Shown here: one piece after another, positions 9,247 to 18,410 of the stretch | Layout of the letters: each line of letters begins with the position of its first letter | Position numbering within the stretch: the first letter of the stretch is position 1 | Program-made: the position numbers and the translations under genes | Origin: Gimesia fumaroli | GTDB lineage: Bacteria; Planctomycetota; Planctomycetia; Planctomycetales; Planctomycetaceae | Reading direction: 5' to 3' | NCBI RefSeq assembly: GCF_007754425.1 | Contig: NZ_CP037452.1 | Span: 434,001-498,000, forward strand | Length of the DNA stretch: 64,000 nucleotides | Notes under the pieces: generated by a model | Seen by the model: only the letters and a program-made list of their open reading frames with translations | Told to the model about the DNA's origin: nothing | Databases searched by the model: none

Positions 9247-11949
9247 TTAGTTGGCATATGCCTGATTCTGATTTCTTTCATGTATATAACTGGCCACAAC
9301 TTCAATCAGCTTTCTGCGGTCAATTGGCTTGGTCAGATAGTCATCGCAGCCGGCATCAATACACTTTTGACGATCACCACTTAACGCATGAGCTGTTAAA
9401 GCAATAATTGGTCCATGGAAATTGGCTTCTCTTAATTGTTGAGTGGCGTTATAGCCGTCCAGTACCGGCATTTGCATATCCATCAGAATCGCGTCGAAAG
9501 GGCTTCCATCTCGCATGGCGGCTGTGGCCTGATCAAAAGATATTTGTCCGTTCTCTGCCAACGAGACTTCAGCGCCTGCCTTTTTCAGAATAAAGCTGAT
9601 CAGTCGTTGGTTGTCGATTCCATCTTCAGTCACCAGAATATGTTGGTTGAGTAGCGGAAGCTCATTTGATATTTCCGGTTTTGAGTCAGTTTTCTTACTT
9701 ACCGGCGCTGTAATATGCCCTTCAATCAGGCGAATATTATCTAAGGAACCAGTGTTAATGGTGAAGGAAAAGAGACTGCCTTTTCCAGGAGTACTGGTAA
9801 CAGAAATGGTCCCCCCCAGGAGTTCTGTCAACCGTTTGCTGATTGCGAGCCCCAGACCGGTTCCACCATATTTCCGTGTCATGGAACCATCGGCTTGGGT
9901 AAACGGTAAGAAAAGCATATGGGTTTTATCTTCGGCGATCCCAATGCCGGTGTCGATGATATCAAACTGGAGTTGAGGTTGCTGACTCTGTTCATTCATC
10001 AGACGAGCAATCACCTCAACAGTTCCTGTCTCCGTAAATTTAATGGCATTTCCAATGAGATTGATCAGGATTTGAGTCAATCTTGTGGGATCAGTATGAA
10101 TTGTTTCCGGGATAGGACCATCAATGCGGAAGTCAAATTCCAGACCTTTGGTTTTTGCCTGGAGTTTCATTAAAGAGACCACCTTACGCATGATTTCGTG
10201 AGGAGAACACCGCACTAATTCTACAAGAAGCTTTTCAGATTCGATGCTGGATAAGTCGAGAATATCAGTAATCAGCTTGATTAGAAATTCTCCGTTTTCC
10301 TTGATCGTACGTGCCGATTCTACTTCGCCCGGTTCACCGGCACTGTCTAGAATAAGATCACTGAACCCCAAAATGGCGTTCATGGGAGTTCGGATTTCAT
10401 GACTCATGTTCGTCAGGAATTCACTTTTGGCGCGGTTCGCCGCCTCAGCAACTTCTTTTGCTTTGATTAGATCGACTTCAGCATGCTTACGCGAAGTAAT
10501 GTCCGTTGCATACAGGTTGACGTAGCTCTCTTCTTTGGCAATCGGTGTCACGATCAGAGAGTAATATCGATCGATGGCATCGATCTCAAGTTCAATCGGC
10601 TCACATTTTTCCAGAGCCTGCTGACAGGTATAATAGATTTCGTCAGGAAGTGGTTTTTCCTTTTGGGTTTCCCAGAAATCAAGTAAATGTTTACTCGATT
10701 TATTGGCGTATAGTAACGTCCCGTCAGCAGAGGCTCGCATGACCGGGTTGCTATCTTCGTCGGGGAATCGTGACAGCCGCTCAATTGCTTTGGAAGATCG
10801 TTGCTGTTCTGTAATATCCAGTATGACGGCTACAAAAACCTTTCTCGTTCCTAGAACAGAAGATTCAATGTGCACTTCGACTGGATATTCTGACCCATCT
10901 TTTCTACGATGTATGCTGTTTAATTCGACATAGCTTTGCAAACCAAGCTTGAGAGGCTCCAGCATCCTTTCTAAATCAGGCTTTGTGAGACCTGATGTGA
11001 TATCCACAGGAGTAAGTTTTTGCAATTCTTCCAGATTATAACCAATATTGAGTCGCGCTCCTCGATTGGCATAAATAAAATGGTAGGTCTCGGGATCGCC
11101 GATAAATATTTCGTTATGAGATTGATCCAGAATTTTACCGAACGCGCTGAGTTGTTCGGCTCGTTCATTCGCTGCTAACAACTCTTCAGCCTGCTGTTTC
11201 AGTTCCAGAGTTTTCTGCTCCAGTATACGGTTATTTTCTGAGATCAACTGGTTAGCTGAATGTAATTCGTGTGTTCGTTTTTGAACCTCTGTTTCTACTG
11301 TTTCGTTGGTTTCTTCCAGTGTTGCTCTTTGTTGTGCCATTGCTCTCATTTCACGCAAACTCTGATTAATGGCAATCAGCAGAAAGATATCTTCAAAGAC
11401 AACCCAGGCACCATGCTCTACGATCCGCCAGGGGCTTGCTGAGAGAGTCCCGAATACTGCCTGCGGATAGAAGAGACCAAATGCAGTATGATCGATGACT
11501 ACTACTGTTGTGGCTGTCACCAGTACACGCCAGTCTCGATAAAAGGCCAGAAACGCCAGCGATCCAAAAATATGGAAGTGTGTTTCAATGCGCCCTCCAC
11601 TCAGATGGATCAAGAGCGATGATGTCAACATTTGGCCAATCGCAATTGAATGCCGTGTTAAGGTGGCACCAGGACGGAGATAAGTTAATAGCACAGGGAA
11701 GAGGGTAATCAATCCCCCAAATAATATTGCCGCCCAGACATGCAGATGTGTTTCGCTGACAGAGCCGATCCATGTTCGTGGAGTTACCAGAAATGCGGCT
11801 CCGATCGCAGCAAACCACTGCACAATCATCAGACAGGCAAAGAGTCGGTCGGTTCTTCTGTAAAGATCTCGCCGATTAACCGTAAACAGTTCATCCGCCC
11901 TTTTCGAAGCTGTTTCGTTCATCGTTGCAGATAAAATTCGAGTAGGCAT
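9247..11949 (-). CDS. Membrane hybrid sensor histidine kinase / response regulator
   Basis: About 900 residues from ATG 11949. Order: an N-terminal region of six or so membrane helices (residues 30-210, MASE-like); a coiled coil; two PAS domains (about 270-400 and 405-490); a HisKA domain with MSHEIRTPMN (His near 516); an HATPase domain with FTQADGSMTRKYGGTGLGLAISKRL split over its G boxes; and a C-terminal receiver with ILMDMQMPVLDG (Asp near 820) and LTKPID. The start is fixed by AGGAGA eight bases upstream and by the TAATG overlap with the RedB-like gene. The signal is unknown. Coupled translation with a thioredoxin-fold membrane protein hints at redox or metal sensing, by inference. Confidence 0.92.
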   Translation of the reverse strand: MPTRILSATMNETASKRADELFTVNRRDLYRRTDRLFACLMIVQWFAAIGAAFLVTPRTWIGSVSETHLHVWAAILFGGLITLFPVLLTYLRPGATLTRHSIAIGQMLTSSLLIHLSGGRIETHFHIFGSLAFLAFYRDWRVLVTATTVVVIDHTAFGLFYPQAVFGTLSASPWRIVEHGAWVVFEDIFLLIAINQSLREMRAMAQQRATLEETNETVETEVQKRTHELHSANQLISENNRILEQKTLELKQQAEELLAANERAEQLSAFGKILDQSHNEIFIGDPETYHFIYANRGARLNIGYNLEELQKLTPVDITSGLTKPDLERMLEPLKLGLQSYVELNSIHRRKDGSEYPVEVHIESSVLGTRKVFVAVILDITEQQRSSKAIERLSRFPDEDSNPVMRASADGTLLYANKSSKHLLDFWETQKEKPLPDEIYYTCQQALEKCEPIELEIDAIDRYYSLIVTPIAKEESYVNLYATDITSRKHAEVDLIKAKEVAEAANRAKSEFLTNMSHEIRTPMNAILGFSDLILDSAGEPGEVESARTIKENGEFLIKLITDILDLSSIESEKLLVELVRCSPHEIMRKVVSLMKLQAKTKGLEFDFRIDGPIPETIHTDPTRLTQILINLIGNAIKFTETGTVEVIARLMNEQSQQPQLQFDIIDTGIGIAEDKTHMLFLPFTQADGSMTRKYGGTGLGLAISKRLTELLGGTISVTSTPGKGSLFSFTINTGSLDNIRLIEGHITAPVSKKTDSKPEISNELPLLNQHILVTEDGIDNQRLISFILKKAGAEVSLAENGQISFDQATAAMRDGSPFDAILMDMQMPVLDGYNATQQLREANFHGPIIALTAHALSGDRQKCIDAGCDDYLTKPIDRRKLIEVVASYIHERNQNQAYAN

Positions 11950-12635
11950 TATTGATTCTCCTGCTGACAAACATCGTTTCGTCCAAGCAAAGGGCATCCA
12001 AAGGTGAATGTTGTTTGTTTGTCGGTATTGCCACCGATTAAGATTGTTTCGATTGCTGTTCTTCCCGCGTTGTCACCTGAATGGCCCCGTGAACCCGTGA
12101 TACCACCGTGAAATAATAATTGTCCATTTGCATCATAAAGTAAGACATAACCGGAAGTCGTGGCACCAAATAATTGAGCCTCGGAACCATCGATATCACT
12201 GGAAACAGAGACCCCGGGGATGTGCTTCGCTGTTTCCCAGAGATCTGTCTTTTCCCAACCTTCAAGAAAATGGGCAGGTTTAAAGAATAATACGCGGGCA
12301 TCAATCCGTTCTGGACCATGCGCCATGATCAAGGCCAGTTCGCCAATGCTGGCACGCGTGCAAGGACAACGAGGGTGCGCAAACATAACCAGAGTCGGCC
12401 GTCTATGATTACAGGTCATACGACTGTCTATTGGCCAGCTGATTGGTGCATCGGGAACTTCCCCCGGCGTCACTTGATACTCCCAGATTACAGACATGCC
12501 AAGAAATACTGCCCCCAGCCAGAGAATAACCATAGCAGGTAGAGCCAGACTTTGGCTCATCCCTTTTGGGGGAGGCAAATCTTTTTGGTCAATCATCTTC
12601 TCAGAGTGTGACATCTGATGGCTTTGTGAATTCAT
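11949..12635 (-). CDS. RedB-like membrane-anchored thioredoxin-fold protein
   Basis: About 228 residues with one transmembrane helix (about 30-52). The soluble periplasmic domain begins with TLVMFAHPRCPCTRASIGEL, where CPC stands in the place of the thioredoxin CxxC/CxC site. The later region SGYVLLYDANGQLLFHGGIT is the usual strand carrying the cofactor-side loop. I recognise the pattern from proteins annotated RedB in planctomycetes and proteobacteria. The role is probably thiol redox or metal handling. The stop codon overlaps the kinase start by one base (TAATG), so the pair is likely one functional unit. Confidence 0.65.
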   Translation of the reverse strand: MNSQSHQMSHSEKMIDQKDLPPPKGMSQSLALPAMVILWLGAVFLGMSVIWEYQVTPGEVPDAPISWPIDSRMTCNHRRPTLVMFAHPRCPCTRASIGELALIMAHGPERIDARVLFFKPAHFLEGWEKTDLWETAKHIPGVSVSSDIDGSEAQLFGATTSGYVLLYDANGQLLFHGGITGSRGHSGDNAGRTAIETILIGGNTDKQTTFTFGCPLLGRNDVCQQENQ

Positions 12636-12918
12636 ATTATCAACTGAAGTGACTATCCAGTTCCCTGAAAATGGTTTTGAAAAAGTAACACTGCTTTAAA
12701 AGAATAAGTTGCGTTTCTGGATAACGGTGACAATTTCAAAACAAATCAAGATCGATCGATCTTAAATTTGAGGCTTTGTATGGCGAGGCTTCATAACCGG
12801 TAAAAGCAAATGAAATCGTGGAGGAATTTCTCTGAAGACAAAATAAACCTCCCTTAAACGGTCTCATTTTCACAAGTGAAACATAGGTTGAGAGTTGCGA
12901 TCTCAATAGGACATTTTC

Positions 12919-13185
12919 ATGTTGCCGGAAGCAGCCAAGCGCTTTGAATTCGTTGCGTTTGTGCAGAAAAAAGAATCATCCGATTCACCTCCTCTCTCAA
13001 GAGAGAAGATTCCCTCCATCAAGGGAAATGGTGAAATAGAAGCGTGTTTTCAAGAGGGGGCTGATGATGTTCTATGCAAACATTTGAATGAAGAAAATGA
13101 TGCGTATGCGAAACCTCCGCGCAGGATTTATCGAGTTTGCAATCATAATTCGAACATGCGCAGGCTGATTTTGTTCAGGAGATGA
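12919..13185 (+). CDS. Possible small hypothetical protein (weak)
   Basis: An 88-codon frame with ATG 12919 preceded by AGGACA at a plausible distance. The product is charged, with no membrane segment or motif I recognise (REKIPSIKGNGEIEACFQ is its most ordered part). It stands alone between a minus-strand kinase unit and a minus-strand protease, with no clear terminator. It may be spurious. Confidence 0.25.
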   Translation: MLPEAAKRFEFVAFVQKKESSDSPPLSREKIPSIKGNGEIEACFQEGADDVLCKHLNEENDAYAKPPRRIYRVCNHNSNMRRLILFRR

Positions 13186-13206
13186 TGTGAAATTAGACCC
13201 ACTCCC

Positions 13207-14004
13207 TTAGTAAGAGGGGGCAGACATCCGTTCGACACTGACCTCCATTCGTAGTAAATCGACAGGGTCTCCGAATTGTGAGTAGATGGCAACGTCAGCG
13301 GCATCTCGACCGTACGCAATAGCGACTCGTCCCCCTTGCAGGTTGTCTTGTGTTGGGTCGAATGTGTACCATCGTCCTCCGACATAGGCTTCAAACCAGG
13401 CGTGCAGGTCCATCGGTTCAAGCGTTTCCAGATACCCCACGACCATTCGCGCGGGGATCGAAATCGCCCGACAACAGGCGATACCTAAATGCGCCATATC
13501 CCGGCAGACCGCCAGCGATTTTTCATTGACTTCGCAGGCGCTGATAATCTCCTGCCCCTCTCCGGGTGCATACTGAATCGTGTTGCGAATATACTCAACG
13601 ATTGCAGAACACTGGTCGTACCCGGGTGCCCGTCCTTCGACGATCGACGAAGTCATCTGAGTGAAGCGATCAGATTCGCAATAACGACTTGGCAACAAAA
13701 ATGGTAGTGTCTCATCAGGCAATTGCTCCACTGGGACAAAATGAGCCCCTGGAGCCGAATCAGAAGCATCAGCGGCTTCTATATCAACTGACGTTTGTAT
13801 GGAGAACGGACCAGCAGGCGCCACCAACCGCTGACATAGATTACCAAACGGATCGGTGAACTCGACCGCTGACACACTGGGTGACAATACATACTGTTCC
13901 CTGCCAACCCACTGCTGATATCCACTGCGGGGACGAAGCATGAGCAAAAAGGGGGTGGCAACCGGAATGTTGAATTCAAGGAGGCAAGATGCATGTAGCC
14001 ACAT
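13207..14004 (-). CDS. Transglutaminase-like cysteine protease family protein
   Basis: A transglutaminase N-terminal beta domain (residues 1-90) is followed by a core domain whose catalytic triad is visible: Cys in [14 protein letters not shown] (near 170), His in [13 protein letters not shown] (near 205) and Asp in WYTFDPTQ (near 221). The end [15 protein letters not shown] matches bacterial transglutaminase-like proteins (about 265 residues, usual length). Such proteins are cytoplasmic or periplasmic thiol peptidases of unknown substrate. The gene stands alone and is the last normal gene before the tRNA scar. ATG 14004 has GGAG 13-16 bases upstream, a loose ribosome site. Confidence 0.88.
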   Translation of the reverse strand: MWLHASCLLEFNIPVATPFLLMLRPRSGYQQWVGREQYVLSPSVSAVEFTDPFGNLCQRLVAPAGPFSIQTSVDIEAADASDSAPGAHFVPVEQLPDETLPFLLPSRYCESDRFTQMTSSIVEGRAPGYDQCSAIVEYIRNTIQYAPGEGQEIISACEVNEKSLAVCRDMAHLGIACCRAISIPARMVVGYLETLEPMDLHAWFEAYVGGRWYTFDPTQDNLQGGRVAIAYGRDAADVAIYSQFGDPVDLLRMEVSVERMSAPSY

Positions 14005-14270
14005 AAAAAGTGAACTCCGTCTGGAGGAAAAATAAGCTGGCTCAGACCAGTAGGAATTTGTATTGTCTCAGGAATGAGTTAACACGGATCTGTTCCAGGT
14101 TGGAGCGGAGCTCAACGCCGAGTGTTCGGAGGCACGAACAGAATCTATGGGAACTATGAGTGACAGTATTTTAGATTACAGTCGACAAAATCATAGTGGT
14201 CATTCATAAATTAAGAGCGGGGCAAATGGTGCAGAAAACGCTTTCATCAGATCAAATTCGCCCCAGCAAC

Positions 14271-14308
14271 AAAAAAAGGACTTAGAGCGATATTGCCCTA
14301 AGTCCTTT
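14271..14308 (-). terminator. Rho-independent terminator downstream of the tRNA-Leu fragment
   Basis: On the minus strand the arms AAAGGACTTAG (14308-14298) and CTAAGTCCTTT (14285-14275) pair perfectly over 11 bases, with a 12-base loop, and end in a T run. Its position just beyond the tRNA 3' end suggests it is the original terminator of the tRNA gene. Confidence 0.85.
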
Positions 14309-14318
14309 GATATCAAAG

Positions 14319-14375
14319 TGCCCAAGAGAGGACTCGAACCTCCACGGGGATTACCCCCACTAGCCCCTCAAGCTA
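14319..14375 (-). pseudogene. 3' half of tRNA-Leu(GAG): probable integration (att) site
   Basis: Read on the minus strand, the segment begins in the anticodon arm with the GAG anticodon (loop around TTGAGGG). It then shows the long class II variable arm (GGGGG..CCCC), a normal T arm (GGAGG TTCGAGT CCTCT) and the acceptor strand CTTGGGC plus discriminator A; CCA is not encoded. The matching 5' half (acceptor GCCCAAG and D arm) is absent upstream. Breakage at the anticodon loop is the usual footprint of tyrosine-recombinase integration into tRNA genes, where the far end of an island keeps only the 3' fragment. The next ~290 bases (14376-14667) hold no gene that I can support. Confidence 0.8.
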
Positions 14376-14667
14376 AAAAGGCTATATATCAAGGATGCCT
14401 CAATCACATTGTAATCGTATTATTATCAAAAGGTTGCGTTTATTCAACGTTGAAAACTGATTGAAGTCATATTGCATTGAAATTCTCAATTCTGTCCGCG
14501 ATTTGTCCGCGGTAGCAATAGTCTGATCAGCAGCCTATATGCAGTACATGGAACGAAACTATCAACACCCCTGGGTTGCATTAGAGTTAAAAAACAGAGT
14601 CGACGTTACTACGAACTATACTGACATTTAGATTTTCAGAATACACTTTCACACCATTGGGCCATCT

Positions 14668-15750
14668 ATGAGCTTCATCCTGCAACCTTGGCAACTATTC
14701 TTCATCATGATGGCTGGTTGGGTTAACAGGCACCAGCAAGAAGTGATCGAATACCTGAGAACCGAGAATCAGGTTCTTAAAGAGAAACAAGGTAAGAAAC
14801 GCATTTTGCTAAATGATGAGCAGCGTCGAAGGCTTGCCGTTAAAGGTAAGATTCTGGGACGTAAGCGACTCGAAGAAGTCGGTACTCTGTTTACACCAGA
14901 TACGATTCTTCGCTGGCATAAAAAGTTGGTTGCCATTAAATGGGATTATTCTGATCTTCGCAAAAATAACTCAGGCAGACCTCAGCTGTCTGATGAAGTC
15001 AAGCGATTAGTCTCGAATCGCAAAAGAGAACGGCACCTGGGATATGATCGGATTGCTGCTGCTGTTATAAATTTGGGCTACAAGATTTCTGACGAATCGG
15101 TACGCCAGATTCTTAAAGAACAGGGCATTGAACCAGCGCCTGATCGCAAACACTAGACAACCTGGGGCACCTTCCTCAAAGCACACTGGGAGGTATTGGC
15201 TGCGATCGACTTTGCCACTGTGGAAGTCTGGACGAAAGGTGGGCTTGTTACTTTCTATTTGCTGTTTGTAATCGAACTGAAGACGCGCCGAGTTCATTTC
15301 GCTGGCTGCACAACGAGTCTCCACGAAGCATGGATGAAACAGATTGCCAGAAACTTGTCAGATGAGGAAGATGGTTTTCTGGTTGGAAAACAGAAGCTAA
15401 TCATGGATCGTGATTCAACTTTTTGTGAGTCGTTTCGGTCGATCTTAAGCCAGTCAGATATTCAGCCGATAGTTTTGCCTCCCAGACCACCCAATCTGAA
15501 TGCTTTTATTGAGCGATTCTTTCGCTCACTCAAATCAGAGTGCCTCGACAGAATGATTTTCTTTGGTGAGAATTCATTAAGGAATGCCATCAAAAAATAC
15601 TTGGTTCATTATCACGCAGAACGCAATCACCAGGGACTCGATCACCGTATCATTCAACCGGGAGAGGAAGTTGGCCAAAATGCTGGTGAGGTTGAGTGTC
15701 GCGAGCGGCTTGGTGGGCTGCTGAATTATTACTATCGCAAGACAGCGTAG
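14668..15750 (+). pseudogene. Integrase-core (DDE) transposase interrupted by one amber codon
   Basis: One frame runs from ATG 14668 to 15750, broken only by TAG at 15154-15156. The N-terminal part has a helix-turn-helix (TILRWHKKLVAIKWDYS; LGYDRIAAAVINLGYKISD). After the stop the frame continues TTWGTFLKAHW and the rve domain, with all acidic residues in place: IDFATVEVW (Asp), IMDRDSTF (Asp) and NAFIERFFRSLKSEC (Glu). Readthrough would give ~360 residues, the usual length for this IS3/IS481-like group. Since only one base differs from an intact gene, the inactivation looks recent. I could not find terminal inverted repeats. It lies 300 bases from the tRNA scar. Confidence 0.8.
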
Positions 15751-16127
15751 AGATACTAATTACATTATTCTGTGTCTTTTGCGATCACGGTATGCGCACT
15801 CCATTGAAATCCAGCACGAAAGGTTTTCTATCTTACCAGCGTACAGTGACAGTCATCGGAGAATTGATCTCACTAACGGCGAACAAAACCAAATTTTCAA
15901 GGATCTTATCGCGCGGCTGAATAAATTGACCATACGGGATCGAGACGTTGCATGCGCAAAAAGAACTTGGCAAGGTGGCAATCCCAATAACACTTGAATT
16001 TAGTAATACGCTGATTGACCTCAGGAATTTCATCATCATGAGGATGCCGCAGGAGTACTTCGATACTCAAATTTATCGATGGATACATCTACTTGGTACT
16101 ACAGGCATTTCGGCGTTCGCTTTTCCG
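15751..16127. other. Gene-free interval between transposase and exporter operon
   Basis: About 375 bases with only short frames on either strand, none with a recognisable motif. It may hold decayed DNA from the transposition, and the terminator region of the minus-strand exporter operon. Confidence 0.4.
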
Positions 16128-17234
16128 TTAGTACATCCGTCGCCGAAACAGCCAAGCGGCCGTGCCAAGAGTCACGATCCCGATTACCGCCATTGGCCAG
16201 AATTGGTCAATCAGCAGTTCGAACGGAGTACCTTCTAGAAATACGGATCGTAGAATGATCATAAAGTATCGCATCGGATTTAAATAAGTAAGTTTCTGCA
16301 CAATAGACGGCATGTTGGCTATAGGTGTGGCAAACCCGGAGAGAATAATGGCAGGAACCAGAAACATGAATGCACCTAGTAAACCTTGCTGTTGAGTCGT
16401 GGACAGAGACGAAATCATCAATCCCACACCAATGGCCGACAGAAGAAACAGTGCAATGCCGGTATAGAGAGTGATTACGCTTCCCAGAAGAGGGACTTGA
16501 AACCAAAAAACGGCAACGAAAATAATGAACGTAGCCTCGCCCATGCCAATAATAAATCCGGGTACGGCTTTTCCGATTAGAATTTCCCATGGCCGATACG
16601 GTGTGACCAGCAATTGATCGAATGTGCTCTGTTCACGTTCTCGAGCCACGGAGAGGGATGTAACAATCATTGTCACTACAAGGGTCAGCAAACCGACAAT
16701 GCCTGGTATAATGAACCATCGACTGACGAGATTGGGGTTGAACCAGGCTCGCACCTGAAGGCGGGCGGGCGGTCCGGGGAATCCATTGCGACGCGCCCAT
16801 TGAACATTAAAGTTTTGAATGATCGTATCCGCATAGCCATTGGCAATCATTGCTGTATTGGAGTCACGTCCATCGACAATTACTTGCACGTCGGTTGTTC
16901 GGCTTTGGTACAGGTCACGACTAAATTGTCGTCCAATATGCAGGACTACGATCACTTTTTTTGTGTCGATTAGTGGTGAGATTTGGTCATCGTGTGTGAT
17001 TGTGGCAACCCGTTGAAAGTTGGGGGAACCATCAAATCTCGCGATGAGTTCTCGTGACAATTCACTGTTACTCTCATCATAGATTGCTAAGGGAACATTC
17101 GTTAGATCAAACGTAGCTGCATAGCCAAATACAACGAGCTGGATTATGGGCGGACCGATGATCACGAACCGGCTTTTGGGATCCTTAAGCAGGGTGAGAA
17201 ACTCTTTAATGATTAAGGCCACGAGGCGTGACAC
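16128..17234 (-). CDS. ABC-2 type transporter permease (YbhR/YhhJ-like)
   Basis: About 368 residues with the ABC2_membrane_3 layout. One N-terminal helix (KDPKSRFVIIGPPIIQLVVFGYA split at residue ~20-40) precedes a large extracytoplasmic domain (about 45-175) and five C-terminal helices. The family motif VAREREQSTFDQLLVTP occurs near residue 205. It is the last gene of a four-gene minus-strand operon after adaptor, double ATPase and sister permease, 11 bases from the latter. With that sister it should form the heterodimeric membrane channel of an exporter like Escherichia coli YbhFSR, which is linked to drug and cation efflux. The substrate here is unknown. Confidence 0.88.
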   Translation of the reverse strand: MSRLVALIIKEFLTLLKDPKSRFVIIGPPIIQLVVFGYAATFDLTNVPLAIYDESNSELSRELIARFDGSPNFQRVATITHDDQISPLIDTKKVIVVLHIGRQFSRDLYQSRTTDVQVIVDGRDSNTAMIANGYADTIIQNFNVQWARRNGFPGPPARLQVRAWFNPNLVSRWFIIPGIVGLLTLVVTMIVTSLSVAREREQSTFDQLLVTPYRPWEILIGKAVPGFIIGMGEATFIIFVAVFWFQVPLLGSVITLYTGIALFLLSAIGVGLMISSLSTTQQQGLLGAFMFLVPAIILSGFATPIANMPSIVQKLTYLNPMRYFMIILRSVFLEGTPFELLIDQFWPMAVIGIVTLGTAAWLFRRRMY

Positions 17235-17245
17235 CTATTTATCTC

Positions 17246-18379
17246 CTAATCTAACTGTTTGCGTGATTTGTATCGCGTCAGCCCAAGGAAAAGCGTGGCC
17301 ATCATTGCCAGTGCCATTGCGTTGGGTAACAACACGGACCATACATCGCCTGCCAAAAAGATTGTCTGCAAGATCGCTACAAAGTATCGCGCCGGAATAA
17401 TATGTGTCAGTAACTGAATCGGATACGGCATGCTTCCGATGTCAAAAATAAATCCCGATAGAATGAACGCTGGCAGAAATGTGGTGATGATGGCTACTTG
17501 AGCCGCCACAAACTGGATGCGGGCGATCGTCGATATTAATAAACCCATTCCCAAAGCAGTTAGCAGGAATAGCGATGTGCCGACCAGAAGCACCCACATT
17601 GATCCTCGTAGTGGAACATGAAACAACCAGACTCCCATTCCGACTGACAAAGCCATGCCTCCCATCCCTAGCACAAAGTAAGGCAAAATTTTTCCGATCA
17701 GGACTTCGCGCATTGCGACAGGCGTCGCCATCAGGGCTTCCATCGTGCCACGTTCCCATTCGCGCGCCATAACCAATGCTGTTAACATCGCTCCGATCAG
17801 AGTCATGATGACAGCGATCAGACCAGGAACGAGAAAGTTGCGGCTCCTGAGGTTGCTATTGAACCAAATACGCTGTTGAATTTTCACGGGAACTAGCAGC
17901 GGTAAACCTTCGTCAGTTGATCGGCGTTCCAGCCATTTTGAATACGCACCTTGGCTATATCCGATGATCAGACGCGCCGTGTTGGCATCGACACCATTCA
18001 CAACAAGCTGAATTGATGCACCATTTGATCGACGGAGCTTTTCGGAAAAGTCATTGCGAATATGTAGTATTGCATCAACCCGCCGTTCCATCATTGCCCG
18101 TTGAGCGGTATGCAGACCATGAATATATATGGGCTGGAAGTAGTGGGAATGTTCAAACTCGGAACACAGACTGCTGGTATCGGCCGAAGGCTGATCGACC
18201 ACAAGTGCAATAGGAATATGTTCAGCGTCGAGCGATACACCATAACCGAACAGTAATAGTAAGATGACTGGTAAGACGAAAGCAATCGCCAGTGAACTCG
18301 GATCGCGTAGAACCTGTAGGAATTCCTTCCGCAGCAGTCCACGAAGTCGCATCAGTGACCCACCGCGATTCGACATCAT
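17246..18379 (-). CDS. ABC-2 type transporter permease (YbhS-like)
   Basis: About 378 residues with the same fold as the following permease: N-terminal helix at LRDPSSLAIAFVLPVILLLLF, a soluble domain, then five helices with the motif MAREWERGTMEALMATPV. I start it at ATG 18379 (ATG 18376 is equally possible) because GAGGTGG lies four to seven bases upstream. An in-frame TTG at 18436 would overlap the ATPase gene. It sits between the double ATPase (31-base gap) and its sister permease. The paired permeases are only distantly alike, as is usual for YbhS/YbhR. Confidence 0.87.
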   Translation of the reverse strand: MMSNRGGSLMRLRGLLRKEFLQVLRDPSSLAIAFVLPVILLLLFGYGVSLDAEHIPIALVVDQPSADTSSLCSEFEHSHYFQPIYIHGLHTAQRAMMERRVDAILHIRNDFSEKLRRSNGASIQLVVNGVDANTARLIIGYSQGAYSKWLERRSTDEGLPLLVPVKIQQRIWFNSNLRSRNFLVPGLIAVIMTLIGAMLTALVMAREWERGTMEALMATPVAMREVLIGKILPYFVLGMGGMALSVGMGVWLFHVPLRGSMWVLLVGTSLFLLTALGMGLLISTIARIQFVAAQVAIITTFLPAFILSGFIFDIGSMPYPIQLLTHIIPARYFVAILQTIFLAGDVWSVLLPNAMALAMMATLFLGLTRYKSRKQLD

Positions 18380-18410
18380 CAGGCCACCTCTAACTGTGTA
18401 TACAGGAGTC

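Noticed and set aside
14376-14667. Tyrosine-recombinase gene next to the tRNA fragment
   Set aside because: Searched both strands for the R..HxxR..Y pattern around the scar and found none; the integrase, if any, must be at the other end of the island.
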